A program made the translations under genes and the position numbers. The notes beneath the pieces are model-generated. The model saw nothing but the letters and a program-made list of their open reading frames with translations, searched no databases and was not told the origin of the DNA. Below are positions 13,454 to 24,805 of a DNA stretch of 64,000 bases, piece after piece; position 1 is the stretch's first letter; every line of letters begins with the position of its first letter. The stretch is from the NCBI GenBank assembly GCA_900618795.1, contig UYJD01000001.1, positions 1,117,279-1,181,278 of the forward strand. Reading direction: 5' to 3'. This DNA is from Cyanodermella asteris. Taxonomy: Eukaryota; Ascomycota; Lecanoromycetes; Ostropales; Stictidaceae.

Positions 13454-13658
13454 CGCAGACGGCGGATAGAGACGTCTCTGCTGGAATGGTAGAGAGTGAG
13501 GATACACGAACATGGATTATTTGCGACTTCTATGATTCGTGCTTCATTCCGGAGCGGAGCCCCGAGATCGACGTTCGGCTTATAGCGATCGCCTCGATCT
13601 TCGGAGGAATTTCAACTTCTATTTCACTTCAGCGGCTTCGGTTCTACGCTTGACGAAG

Positions 13659-13952
13659 ATGTCAGACCACGAGCGACAAGCATCGCTGCCGCCACTGTCG
13701 TCTGAGCCATCTCCGCGCTCATCCAGCAATGGTGGAAGCGGAGCCACAGTTCCTCCGGTGACAAGAGCGGCGCCGACGGAGAAGGCCAAAATGGGGCTTC
13801 GCCGCCAACGCAAAGTAAGCGCAAGAAGATTGTGATGGCGGTGCTCATGTTTTTGATTCTGGACGTCGTTTTTGTGGCGCTGATGATTGCGTCCGCGGCT
13901 ATTTCGGGGCGCCTGCACACGTGTCAAATACCGGAGATGGATTATGATAATA

Positions 13953-13989
<37 letters not shown>

Positions 13990-14213
13990 CAATAATAACA
14001 ACAATACCTCGATGATGGGCATGTATGATGGCAATCAATCCGGATTGCAGAAGGTGTGCTTGCGCTATCTATCGTCGACATGTAAGTTTGCATATCCATT
14101 CAGGCATGTTGAGACTTGCATGTTGCTAATGCGCTTCGCAGTTTCTCGTTCAGAGGATTGGGCATCATGGAATTGTTCCAGGGCATGCACATGCCGCGGA
14201 ATCCCATGAATAA
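13659..14213 (+). CDS. Unrecognised small membrane protein with a poly-Asp tract; structure uncertain
   Basis: The ATG at 13659 opens a Ser/Pro-rich stretch (MSDHERQASLPPL). From about 13735 a second frame looks better coded and runs into one strong transmembrane helix (IVMAVLMFLILDVVFVALM) preceded by SKRKK, then an Asp12/Asn5 tract. A good intron follows, 14082-14141 (GTAAGT donor, CTAAT branch, TTCGCAG acceptor), to an exon ending at TAA 14213. No GT-AG intron that I can find joins the first and second frames, so either a small exon is missed or there is a one-base indel near 13735. Topology would be cytosolic Ser-rich tail, one helix, acidic outside part. No family recognised. Confidence 0.4.
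13953..13989 (+). repeat. (GAT)n microsatellite
   Basis: About 12 uninterrupted GAT units followed by AAT/AAC triplets. In the likely frame it encodes a run of Asp then Asn. Triplet repeats of this kind vary in length between strains. Confidence 0.9.
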
Positions 14214-14444
14214 GCACAATAACGCAAAGAGTCTTTTCCAGGAACTCTTTCGATCGGTCGCCGTGTTACTCATGATACCATTCGGCAGTCAAGCACAACT
14301 TTTTCATCGACTTTGCTAGCTGCAGGCAAGTTTTGAGGCTTGGTGAGCAGTAATTACCCGCGCTGTGGTTGCCAGGGTCCAAAGACGTACGATAAGCTCA
14401 TCTCACTGTACAAAATTGGAACTTTTCTGAATGTTCATCCCGCA

Positions 14445-14691
14445 GGAAATGTTAGCTCTGATCAACCGCTTCTCCAGTTGGTCGACCCGGAGATATTTGG
14501 TTGGAAGCGCGACGGACGAGGTGGAGAAGGCGAGAATTGGAGGATGCGGCTCACTGCACAAACCAGCGTTACGCTCGTGACTTTGGTTGTGGCGGGACTG
14601 ATGTATTTTCACACAACGATTCTATCAGCCCGCATGGGTGACATAGGCCGATTCCAAGCCGACGTTTCCGACCTACTCGCAATCCACTCCT
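14445..14691 (+). other. Coding-like segment with one transmembrane helix, gene unclear
   Basis: The segment is bounded by a good acceptor (CATCCCGCAG) and a GTAAGT donor. It reads VDPEIFGWKRDG, then a helix VTLVTLVVAGLMYF and ARMGDIGRFQADVSDL. It may be an exon of the preceding membrane-protein gene or of the following acidic-protein gene; no single chain through all pieces keeps the frame. Treat it as a probable exon without an assigned gene. Confidence 0.35.
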
Positions 14692-14903
14692 GTAAGTATG
14701 AAACACTGCCTACTACGACTTGAGGTCTCAGGGCACGGCAAGTCGTTCGAAGTGGCCGTGTGAGCGGCCAGTTTCGAGGCCGCACGACCCCGCTCAAAGA
14801 CGACCAGTCTCTCCTATCTCAAGTCTATGACTCCATGTCCTTTTCTAGGAGTGCCACGTAACCACAAAACTTGCTGCGAATTCAAAGAGCTCCCGCCTGG
14901 TCT

Positions 14904-15425
14904 ATGGCGTCGTCATACTTTCAGTCCCTTTGCAATAATGTTGAACGATTATGGCTGAGCAATTTCATGTGGGATTGCTTCGGCCGACCCCGATACGACA
15001 AGTCAACGCGGCTGCAATACAAGCTGGAGGACGACGGAAACTCGTCTTCCGAGGACGAAGAGGACCGCGCTGCTAGGCTCTTAGAGGGCCACGATGCCAG
15101 GATCGCGCGTTGGCAAGAGGAGCAGCTACGAGAGGCCCGTGAACTCATCGCATTGGAGATTGAGCGACATGGCTTCCCGAAGGGTCTCAAATTCGTCGAG
15201 CGCAGTGCCGAGTGGCAGCGAAAGCTGTTTGGGAAGAGGCTTTTGGCTCGCGACAGCACCGTTCCTGAGGATATGGACAGGGAAGACTTCTTCCCCGAGG
15301 ACGATCTGCCAGCGAAGCGAAGAGTCACGCGGTTGGGATGTGGAAAAGACCTTCTTTGGGACCCGAACAGACTAGACATCCAACTCGATAAGGAGCGCAA
15401 GGTGCGTTTTGCATATCTAGGCTGA
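14904..15425 (+). CDS. Unrecognised acidic, helix-rich protein
   Basis: One open frame of 173 residues from the ATG at 14904. It has an acidic patch (SSSEDEEDRAARLL) and then a long charged helix rich in Glu, Arg and Ala (ARWQEEQLREARELIALEIE), probably coiled coil. It also has WLSNFMWDCFGRP near the start and a basic/acidic C terminus. No known family. A donor-like GTGCGT near the end means the last ten residues could be intronic. It converges on the subtilase gene, whose stop lies 55 bp downstream on the other strand. Its 5' end may lie in the exon-like segment upstream. Confidence 0.5.
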   Translation: MASSYFQSLCNNVERLWLSNFMWDCFGRPRYDKSTRLQYKLEDDGNSSSEDEEDRAARLLEGHDARIARWQEEQLREARELIALEIERHGFPKGLKFVERSAEWQRKLFGKRLLARDSTVPEDMDREDFFPEDDLPAKRRVTRLGCGKDLLWDPNRLDIQLDKERKVRFAYLG

Positions 15426-15479
15426 GAAGGCAATGCCTCTTGTCCACGGTTGCCGAAAGTTGATTGATAAACGTCTCGA

Positions 15480-18400
15480 CTAGCATCCATTTGCTCCTCC
15501 GCCTGGGCAAAGTCGTGACTTCAAGGTGGCGACATGCTCTGGAGTAGACACAATGTTTGGGTGGGTTGTTGGCGCAGAAGAGGTCGGAGGACTAGCCGGC
15601 GGTGGAGGTGTTATTATCGATATACTGGGCGACGCCGTTGTTGGCAATATCGAGGAAGTAGTTGTGACCAAAGAATTAGTGGACGGAAGAGATGACAAAT
15701 CGCTGGAAGCGTTGCTGTTGCCAACGTACGCAGAGCTGTTATTCGACATAGTGCTTTGCGTGCCCTGTTGAGACGAAGCCAAGGTCGAGGATATTGATGC
15801 CACTGAAGACATAGGCGAGATAAGGGAGCTGAAGTCCGGCAACTGGCAGGCTGAATCTCGCTTGTTGCCACAGCTCGCGTCCGGGACGGCATTCCAGATA
15901 ACGTTGGGAAGTCTGTTGTCGGATGTTAGGGGGCTATCGTAATTCCGAACCCAGGAAAGTCCCGTCAATACATCCTTAAGCTGACTTAAGTGGAGATGCG
16001 GATCCCAGGGGCTGTTAGGATGCACCTTACCCGTAATTCCAGTCCCTTTAAGACTCAGTATGTATGCTGCCAGCCCCGATGTCAGCGCAGCAGAAATCGA
16101 AGCGCCATAAACAGCCACGTCTCCAAACGCGCGGTTTCCGATCATGCACGTACTCTTTTCACCAGCATATTTGCCGGCAACGTCTGGCCGGTTGAGTTTT
16201 TCTCCAGGGGCGAATAATGATACTGTTGGCCCTGTTGGCCCGTTCCGTGCCCAATGAGACAACGTGCCGTAGCTGTCGACTGACCCAACGATGATGATCC
16301 CGCCTTTCTTGATAAGCTTGTCTTTATCCTGAGGACGAGGCTCATCTGTCACGGCCCAGCTCTGAGGAAGCATGTCTTCATCAGGTGTTTTGTCATTTCC
16401 ATCATTGCCTGAGCCTGTAATGATGGGGACTCCTAGACCGTTGATCTGGCTGATGATGAACTGGATGTAGAACCGCGACTCGAGTTCTGCCGCATCAAGA
16501 CGGACTGCTTTAGTGTTAGCCTTCCGGACCATGTGGGGATGTCTTGTTGTTGGGCACTGACCACAACCTGAATAATTTATTACCGCTTTGCCTTGCAACT
16601 TGTTCTTCTCGATATCAGCCTGTATTGCAAGAAGGGTGTCTGCCAGTCCAAAGTCGTCTCTGAAGTACTCGTATACTACTTCACCATCTGCATCAAGCAC
16701 TAGGTTATCTTTGTCGTCTACTCTGGGAACGGCCATGCGCTGCCACTTCGCAATGACGACATCCGCCTTCTTGGCAACACCCCAATAGCTCGATCTGACC
16801 TTGGAGAGCATGCAAGACCCGTGGCCGTCATAGTCCGTCTTCGTGTTTTCTTCGTAAGGAAACCAAGCGTGCCTTTGCGAAGGCCAAAGCCACCGTATAG
16901 CCTTGTCTTCGAATTCTCCATGTTCGGCGTTAGCCCCGGTGTCAAGAATGTAGACAGTAATGCCTTGACCTGCGGTATCATAGTATCTGTACTTGCTTCG
17001 ATCTATATCTGCGGGCTTAGGGCGGGTATCAGTGGGATCATCGCTCTTCTCTTTGCCTTGCGATATCGCTCTGAGATCCGTGCCCGCTTTGTTTTGGGTC
17101 ACGATTTTTGGGCCGCCAAACTGCTACATAACGTCAGATAACGCAGCTAACAATCAGACGACAGGTGATTGAAACCTCTAAAACAAATTTCAGTACTTAC
17201 TCGAGCTTCAAGCTGGGGATAGTCAGAAGCATTAGTTGAGTCGCCCAATCGCCCTGCGCCGTAGGCGTTTACAGAGTTCTCTGAATCTCGATTACCACCA
17301 GCCGCGCGCAGATTTGGCATTGTAGGTTGACCGAAGTAGCGTGGCGCTAGTGTTTGCCGGGGTCGCCGATTCAATTCTTCAAGATCTTCGACCGAGTGTA
17401 TGTGATTCGGGAGAATGGTTGCGACGACTTGGGTGCTTGACTGGAACTTCGAGATCTGGGCGGGCAAGGCGTTAACGAGCCAAATGACAGGGTTGTTCTC
17501 GGCATCATTCGAGGAGGCGACGTTGTTCTCGCCTAGTTCTGCCTTCAGGCTTGAGTCCAGTGCACTCACAGCGCTTTGGGGCGCATCCGTTTTGCGCACT
17601 ATTATGTTATCTACTCGTGATACAATTGACGTAGCAGCTTCGGACGTGGTTGCAGCTGTCACATCGCATCCGGTGGCTGTCCATGTCAATGTCGTGCAAG
17701 ACCTTGTCTGGGTCGTGGCTGACTCCATCACGTCGATGCAGCTGATGCTCTCCTTCAATACCGCTGACTGTGTGCAAGCACTAGAGGTCGTCGTGGCGGT
17801 ACTACTGCTCTGATTCTCTTCATCATCATCGTTCGCTGGATCGGGCTCGGGATCGTACTCGCCGTCGTTATCATTGAGTTCGTCGTCGTCGCCACCGGCA
17901 TCAATATCTGGCGGCTGGAACTCTTTCACCGAACCACTTTCGTCAATGAACAAATTCTTCAGCCACGGGAACGGAGGCCTGATCCACCCAGTTGGCAGGC
18001 CAAATTTTGGTAGCTTGAATATAGCGCCGATGTTCGGGAACCACCAAACAGGCACGATGAACGGTATACCATCTGAAGCGGTCGTAGTCAAAGCAGAATA
18101 GGTATAGCTGATACTCTTAGACGGGTCGATACTGGACCCATCTACAATCGTGTTGAAACCGGTGACGGCGCCGCTTGCAACGGTCTCCTGTTGTGCCTCC
18201 GTAATTGTCGATGCAACCACGAAAGCGCGGTTTGGACGTGCTGGGGTTCCGGTCTGGGTCACGCCAGGGGTGTAACTCGCAGTCGCGTCCGAGTCAGGAT
18301 CATAAGAGAGTGAAGGAACATTATCGACCACAGATGTTAGTGGTGAACCTGAGTTGTTTGATTGTACCGAGATCGCAGTCTCAACAGACCCCGAGGAGCC

Positions 18401-19339
18401 TGAATGCAAAATACCACTTGGTGTGATTTGAGCGGTAGCAGTTGGCCCGCCTCCGGGCATAAGGGAAGCTTTCGTGTTCGAGTCTGTAGGCGAGCTCAAG
18501 CTCGCATTACTGACACTGGAGAGGCTACTCAACACAGAGTTCAAAACGGCTGGGACTGCTGCTGACGACTGCGTGCCGTACACATTCAAAATGGCTGCCG
18601 GGATCTGTGCTGCTCGGCTAGCAGACGCAGCAGGATCCGTTCCCAGGAAACTGGCCACCTCCGCCGAAAGGGTCGCTTGGGGCATATTGGCCTCAGCTTG
18701 GCTGGAAAGCTGTTGTATCTTACTGATGACTGCCGACTCAGCGAAAGTCACCAAAGGCGTACTTGGACGAGCCGTGAAGGTGCTCAGCACAGCACTCAGC
18801 ACCTCTGGGATCGCTGACTCTGGCTGAGAGCCATACACGCTTACCATAGCGGCAGGAATTGCTGCCGCAATGCTCAGAGACTTCGGAGGCTCCGTACCAA
18901 CAAACGAAGCCAATTCGGCCGAGAGCGATTCTTGCGGTACACTGGCAGCAGCTTCACTTGAAAGTTGCTGCAGCTCAGCGATGACTGAGGCGTCAACAGA
19001 AATGGTCGTCGATCGGCCTGTGAGAGTCGACGGGGAATTGACGGACACTGTCGGGAGAGATCCGGGTATGTCCGTCGGCAGAGTGCCGTAAAAGAAGATG
19101 CTTGAGTCACTAGTCCAACGCGAGGCCACTGGACCGGGAGGCTGCGATCTAAATGAGCCTCCAGGGGGCAACGTTCCGGTACCAGTCGCGGGTTCGTCGC
19201 TTTGCATGGCTGGGACCGATGTTGCCGAGACCGTCGCCTGCGGCTGGCCATCGGAAGTCTCACTCACTGGAACGCCCGAAGGCCACGGAAGAGCAAAGCA
19301 ATTTCTCAAAAAGATAAAAACAGCTAGATGAACATTCAT
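15480..19339 (-). CDS. Large secreted subtilisin-like serine protease (S8)
   Basis: Two exons, 19339-17201 and 17120-15480, with an 80-bp intron (GTAAGT donor, GTAGCAG acceptor), phase 0; 1259 residues. The start at 19339 gives a hydrophobic N terminus (MNVHLAVFIFLRNCFALPW) fitting a signal peptide. Residues about 30-700 are Ser/Thr/Pro-rich and include a duplicated module (119-187 and 204-272) and a Cys-containing Thr-rich patch near TTSSACTQSAVL. The peptidase domain starts about residue 750: catalytic Asp in VYILDTGAN (about 773), His in DYDGHGSCM (about 813), an oxyanion Asn in TGSGNDGN (about 952) and Ser in VYGASISAAL (about 1054). The last replaces the usual GTSMA with GASIS, keeping the serine. 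A Ser/Thr/Pro tail follows, ending in two Cys residues. Likely substrate unknown. Confidence 0.85.
18524..18985 (-). repeat. Internal tandem duplication (about 69-residue module, 85-residue spacing)
   Basis: Two copies lie inside the first exon of the subtilase. Each runs from an I-Q-Q-L-S-S core, through LSAE(L/V)ASF(V/L)GT(E/D)P and IPAA(M/I), to VYG(S/T)Q and VLS. They share roughly half of their residues, so the duplication is old. Both are Ala/Ser-rich with heptad-like hydrophobics, suggesting small helical bundles. Confidence 0.8.
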
Positions 19340-21399
19340 CTTGGTGAATAAGTTCTCTCCAGGAGAACAAATGTGAAGTTTGGTTTCTGGAATTAGCAAG
19401 GATCAAGTTCGCACAGAAATGAAGTAAAATGGAAGACAGAAGCCTGGGGAAAATTTGGGACCAGAGCCCGCCATAAGTCTGAGAAGAGAAGAGATCCTGG
19501 CTCCTTCATGACCTTTACCTGCCACGTATAGGCTGGCCTTGGTGGGCTCATGATTGTGGCACCTAAAACAGGTCGCTAGGTCTGTCCCGATACAAACCTT
19601 CGGTAACAGAAGTTACAAGAATGAGCCGACGTGGGGTCAGCGTAAAGGCGTGTACATGAGAGAATGTTCGGCTTCGAGCCACTTCCAGAGGAGCAACCCA
19701 GGCCGCTGACAGCAAAGTGGTGTACTAGCATGCGTGTGGTCTGCCTTCGGCCAGCATCACGGCCGCGTTTCAGGCTGATGGTCGCAGTTCGAAACAAAGA
19801 TTAGCACTGGCAGGAGGTAGTGTCTGAGCGTGTGTACGTGGTCGCATACTCGGCTCAGACTGACACTGGTGCTGAAACAAGATCGAGGGCACATCTTCTC
19901 GTCAGTCTGTGGATTCTTTAACCTGTTCGTAGTCACAGTGGTAAATCTGGTGAGGTGCGAATGGAGTGCTAACCGCCTGAGTTCTGACCACAATGCTTCG
20001 ACCTTGGTCATCTCAAGCCGCTCCCCTGCGTCGTTAGTCTCTCCATTTACGCTTATGCCACTTGGTGGTATTGGCCAGAATAAAAGACGTGTTGCGCTCC
20101 AGGATTCAAATGAGCCGGGGCCCGTCACGTGATTGGCCGTGCTTCGTGCTTCTCCACCTTCTCGGGCGACGACAGGCTGGCACTTAGAGTGCTCTCTCTG
20201 CGAGTTATTTTGTAGGTACCTAAGCATCCAATAGCGACGCCACTGTTAGAGCTATTGAAGCAAGTGCATTACCTTTCAAAGTCTAAGGTCGTGTTGTTGG
20301 ACCTGCTACCGTGGCTAGAGGTTCAGGCATTACCGCAAGAGCTTCTTGCAAGACATCTAAGGCTTTTTGGCGGTCTTCCTCTCACACGATTGGAAGAAAT
20401 CGACGCCGTAAAAGCCAATCGTCAATGCTACAAGAACGATGTCCACTATTGAGTTCGGTCTAAGACTGCAACACGCTCCGAGATTCCACGATCGTAACAG
20501 GCTGCTCTCAAGTCTGATCGAGGATTATGGCGCAAAAGGACAGACTCCGCGTTGAGCGCAATCGAGAGGAAGACTCATTTTTATTGTTATGGAATCATTC
20601 CCCAGCCACAAACCACCTTTCGTGAGGCCGAAGATCGTTCATACATCTCCATGGTCGCGCCAGCCGACTCATTCACCTCAGGAAACTCAGTTGCTCCTTG
20701 CGCCGCGTGTTGTTTCCAGCTCCACAACGCCCCAAACCCCGACGTGTTGGGTAGCCGCACACTTCTGGGAGACAAACGTTCGAGTAAGCCTGCGCTTGCC
20801 ATCAAAGTCACGAAGATTCAGGTTGAATGCCGTTCTCACACACTTGGACAAGCGAGGCTACTTGTGGCCGGGAGATTCACGCGTTGCCGAAGTTGCTGAT
20901 ACAGCTTGTGCCAATTCGATGCTGTCGAATCACAGCCTGTGATGCTCGAAGGGTCACATACAATGGTGAAGTACTGACGATGTACTTAACGTCTGCTTCT
21001 TCGAATTAGCAACAGACACGGCGCGAATGAAGCTTGGCATTCAACTACCGCATCCGCTCACTCGAGACCATAATCTGCACCTCTAAATAGGCTACATACT
21101 GCCTTAAATCCGCGCTGATCTGCATCAAGTTGGTTGGAAATGTTCGATAGGAGCGTCGATATAACCGCAAATCCGGTTCCTACAGCCTCTGTATCTGTCC
21201 TTCATCTCTATGGCTGCTTGTACCTTTTTCAGGCACTTCGCTGCCACCTTATCATTCTCTTGTCCACTCCAGGCGCTCGTCCGGCTACGAGCGACCGCTT
21301 GCTTGTCTTCTATTCCTGGGCTGTTCTTTTCTGATCTCCTGGATTGCATCTTTCGCGTCCTTTCTCTTCGTTCTCTTTTTGCCGCATTTTCCTCCTGCT
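19340..21399. other. Intergenic region, no gene seen
   Basis: About 2 kb between the divergent subtilase (-) and a membrane-protein gene (+). Short frames at 20255-20452 and 20589-20942 lack good starts, domains or splice partners. The first few hundred bases left of 19340 should hold the subtilase promoter. I see no tRNA, repeat or transposon end. Confidence 0.5.
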
Positions 21400-22136
21400 A
21401 TGACGTCTAAGCCCCACCTTTCCAAAGAAATGCTTAATATCAATGCCGATATCGAACTCGCCATCCTTCACGTCTGCTCTAGGAACAACAGTTTAGAAGG
21501 TCATGTCCCACAACCCGATCAACTAGCTCTGGCAGCGATAGCCAATCGATCGCAAACTCGATCTAGAAGCCCCTTCCTCCAAGCCCTAACAGAGCTCCCG
21601 GTCACTCACAGCGGCTGCCAATGACATACAGAGGCCGGCTCTGCTTCAATCCGGCACTGATATTCACCTACTGCGTCCAGCTTGTCATCCTCCTCCCACT
21701 CTTACCAGCCGTGGCCGTTGCGACGAGCGTATACGTCTTTAATGAAATCATGACAGCATCGAGTATGGGGCTGGCTGAGACGCTCACAACAATAGCCTTG
21801 ATTAATGGTGCAATCAATGGGATCGTGTATCTGCTCCGCCCGGCAATTTTTCATGGAGAACGATCCGTATTGATAGTCGTCATGCTGGTACTGGGTATGT
21901 GTCTGTAGTCTTTGCACATTGTACTCGTCATGTTTGTTGGGCTCGGAGGCGCAAGATTACAAGGGCAGGGTGAAGTTGGGGAAGATGTCGACTTGAGTGC
22001 GGCCGGGCTTTGGGTTGGGCTGGTGTTTCTGCTCTGGTAAGTCAATCCTGCCGACACGAGTGAAGCTGGCAGAATTTTCGCTTACAGATCGTCAGGTTGT
22101 TGGAGCTTCTCAAATGCTTACTTGGGAAGGAGGGTT
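21400..22136 (+). CDS. Small multi-pass membrane protein, unrecognised; exon model tentative
   Basis: The ATG at 21400 opens MTSKPHLSKEMLNINADI. The best-supported part is 21621-21894, with three hydrophobic stretches (VQLVILLPLLPAVAVA, TLTTIALINGAINGIVYLL, SVLIVVMLVLG). A likely intron (GTATGT donor, about 54 bp) leads to LSAAGLWVGLVFLLW. A further GTAAGT donor and CGTCAG acceptor lead to a short end WLLELLKCLLGKEG and stop at 22136. The join from the first exon to the membrane part is not resolved; one candidate intron ends at TCTAG near 21570 with a weak donor. The TM7-like motif NGIVYLLRP is suggestive of a receptor-like fold but far from proof. Confidence 0.42.
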
Positions 22137-22945
22137 AGCCGGGGCGCACTTGGGGATGGTGTTGAAGAGCAGAGCGAGCATGCATCGAGTACGTTGTGAG
22201 TCGGATCATTGGAGACGGTACATGGCTACAAGTAGATTCAACGCATATGCTGGGCTCGCCTTTTAATATCAAACGTGCAATGGAATGCTGGACGCGCTCA
22301 TTTCTCAGGAAATGTATCAACAACAAGGCGTCAAGCTGGCAACATTTGAACGCAGGCATTCTGGAAAAGTTATTGGCCTGATGCATTCTTGTCGAGCTAC
22401 GCTTCTCGGGCTTCGCCAGTATCTTGTGGCCCTCCCATCAGTTCAGCGACCAAATTTGGAGCATCTTAAAGATACCTCCCGTGGTCTTTGGCGGAGAGCT
22501 CCCAATCGACTCGCACATGCTGCCCGCCTCAAGAAGCTTTCGGAAAGTCAGAGGTCACGTGATGCTTGTCTCCCCAGCCTCGAACAACGACGTCTCGTCT
22601 TGTTCATGCTTGTGCCATTGTATGCGCTGACAGGTGTCTCGCAAACCGAAATCAAGCGTCATGCACTTCATGCCATGCTCAAATGGGCTTGAGCAAGAGA
22701 GGATGGCAATACTTGACCATGGATTCTGTGGCTGGAGGCTATGGGCGGCTTCCAAGGCGGAATCTTACCACACACCATGTCGAAGCGGCTCAGCGTCTAG
22801 ACGCCGCGTGTGCCTCACTCATCAGCCTTGCGCTGCAGCGCGACCGACATGCACCGCACACTGTCTTGCATGTTTTCCTTTCCTTTGTCTCTTTCGCACT
22901 GTCTCCATTTTCTGCTGCTAGGTGTCTTCGGTATCAGTATCAAGC
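22137..22945. other. Intergenic region, no gene seen
   Basis: About 800 bases between two (+) genes. Several overlapping short frames occur on both strands, none with a domain or consistent splicing. It probably holds the promoter of the DUF7587-like gene. Confidence 0.5.
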
Positions 22946-24805
22946 ATGGCTTACACAGTTGCGGGTCCGACAGTCGGAACGCTGACTACTCACTTCAACG
23001 CCCTGTCACGCATCGAGTCTGACACGCGATCTCAAGTGATAGTGACATTAGAGCGAGATAGAAATCGCCTGGCACAGATACTCGACGCTTTGAGGATTAT
23101 TCCAATCGCAGTCTCCCAGGAGGATATCGACGACTTGAACGCGACCTTTGTCACACTGAGACGGCTTTTCGAAGCTGCGCAGACATTGCCTTTCGATGAG
23201 TTGGTACGACAACATGGTGAGATCATGATGTCGGTATCGAGGCTATCGAAACGAGCTGTGCAACGACTACGTATAGCCTGCCTCTGGCAAGCCCCTGCAG
23301 CCCGACCGTCCATATCGGTTCTCCCTTCTGACCAGGGTGATCTCTGTCTCCCTTCGTATCCGCGGTATCTCCTTCGTGGTCAAGTCCAAGCTGAAACCAG
23401 TCGGCATGAACTTGCCCGGTGCTCTTACAGTCCAGGGATAGGTATCACTTCAGCAAGGTTGACTCTCACCCTACCGTCTGATCTTGTGCGGTGTGAGGAG
23501 ACATATCAGCAGCATCTGCGGTTCCATTGCAATGGCTGGTACCAGAAACGAGGGCCAACGCAGTGGATATCGCTGGGCGATAATCCATCCTGGATGGTAG
23601 CCCAGATCTCGAATTACAGCTGGAGGAGGGGCGGACACAAGATTGCTTTTGTCGACACACACGCTCTCGCACGTTTGCGAATTCCCTTTGCGCGATCCAG
23701 CGATCTGGTCGATGAAGCTGGTTTGCAGCCATGTACCAGCTACGACTCTGCTTTGCCACCGAAGAACGAAGTCAAGTTCTCCACCGATTCGCACTGGTTG
23801 ATCTGGAGCTGGATTCCCGCCGAATGTATCACTTGGATAGAACTGGAAGATTTTGAACAGGCCCACGAAGAGGTCAAGTTCAGAAAAAGCGTCTCTAAAC
23901 GACTGAGTTCGCACGATTCGGTCGAGATCCTTGAGCGAGCGTTGGCGATTCAGGGGAGAAGAGAGATGTTGCGTCCAGCCACGACTGCGGTCAAGGCACA
24001 AGTTGTGACTAGTGTGACAGAGGTGCAGGGCGAAGATCAAGTTCAACACGTCGAGCATGCGATGCAGACACTTACCGTCAATTCGTCTGCGTCAGCTTCA
24101 GGCGCGACAAGACCTTCGGAGCCAGCTTTTATTCAAACAGCAGTTCATATATCAACACAGACAAGTCCAGACCCCGAAAAGGCGCGCCCCATCCTCGTCG
24201 ATCCATCGGCACAGACGATATCTGATATACAACGTCCTCGCCCAGTTTGTACTGACGCTTCAACTCAGTCACCTGTCATGGATCCGACGTCAGTTGACAT
24301 ATGCAATTTAGCGGTGGATAAAGCCCTTGATGTGGCGGTATCCTGGATCTCCAAAATAGCGGTTGAAAGCGCCGTGAAACAGTGCCCGTTCATGGCAAAA
24401 GCAGCAGCAATCAAAGCTAATTCTACAGCATCTTCTGGTACACCCCCGGCCATGGGCGTGCCAAAATCTTCAGTCGCACCCAAGTCCAAAAGAAAAGTCG
24501 TTGTTCGATTGCCAAAACCTCCTGTCAGATCAGTTGCTCCATCAGAGAACGAAAGTAGAAGAGCGGGCGTCGGCGTATCCGCAGCTGATGCAGGACCAGA
24601 TCACGGCGAGCCAAGGGAACAGCTGAGGCCTGCACCACCTTTCGACACACCGCAGCCGACAGCGTCCAATTTTGAAAACCCTGATGGTCACGACAGACAA
24701 GCGGATACTTCTGAACTGTATGCGAAAAAGCAGATGCCTTTGCTGACCATCGATGAGATTGATGCCGCACTCGAACGAATGAGCATGCATGGGACTGGAA
24801 CTTGA
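22946..24805 (+). CDS. DUF7587-like protein with a disordered C-terminal half
   Basis: A single exon of 619 residues starting at the ATG 22946 (MAYTVAGPTVGTL). Residues about 10-115 are helical, with regular Leu/Ile spacing (DRNRLAQILDALR, LRRLFEAAQTLPF), resembling the fungal N-terminal helical regions of incompatibility-type proteins. Residues about 130-310 resemble DUF7587: it opens YPRYLLRGQVQ and ends with the run IAFVDTHALARLRIPF and HWLIWSWIPAECI, typical of small fold domains that end in a W-x-W-IP element. The remainder is disordered, rich in Ser, Thr and Pro, with three spaced copies of a Q-T-x-x-D type motif. A helical close ITIDEIDAALERM-like segment marks the C terminus (LLTIDEIDAALERM). 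Function unknown; the family assignment is from memory of the pattern. Confidence 0.6.
   Translation: MAYTVAGPTVGTLTTHFNALSRIESDTRSQVIVTLERDRNRLAQILDALRIIPIAVSQEDIDDLNATFVTLRRLFEAAQTLPFDELVRQHGEIMMSVSRLSKRAVQRLRIACLWQAPAARPSISVLPSDQGDLCLPSYPRYLLRGQVQAETSRHELARCSYSPGIGITSARLTLTLPSDLVRCEETYQQHLRFHCNGWYQKRGPTQWISLGDNPSWMVAQISNYSWRRGGHKIAFVDTHALARLRIPFARSSDLVDEAGLQPCTSYDSALPPKNEVKFSTDSHWLIWSWIPAECITWIELEDFEQAHEEVKFRKSVSKRLSSHDSVEILERALAIQGRREMLRPATTAVKAQVVTSVTEVQGEDQVQHVEHAMQTLTVNSSASASGATRPSEPAFIQTAVHISTQTSPDPEKARPILVDPSAQTISDIQRPRPVCTDASTQSPVMDPTSVDICNLAVDKALDVAVSWISKIAVESAVKQCPFMAKAAAIKANSTASSGTPPAMGVPKSSVAPKSKRKVVVRLPKPPVRSVAPSENESRRAGVGVSAADAGPDHGEPREQLRPAPPFDTPQPTASNFENPDGHDRQADTSELYAKKQMPLLTIDEIDAALERMSMHGTGT

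Noticed and set aside
15526-15771. Gly/Val-rich frame on the plus strand
   Set aside because: It is the antisense of the Ser/Thr/Pro-rich tail of the subtilase, which explains its composition.
20255-20452. Short frame with a leucine-rich stretch
   Set aside because: No ATG start and no linked exons.
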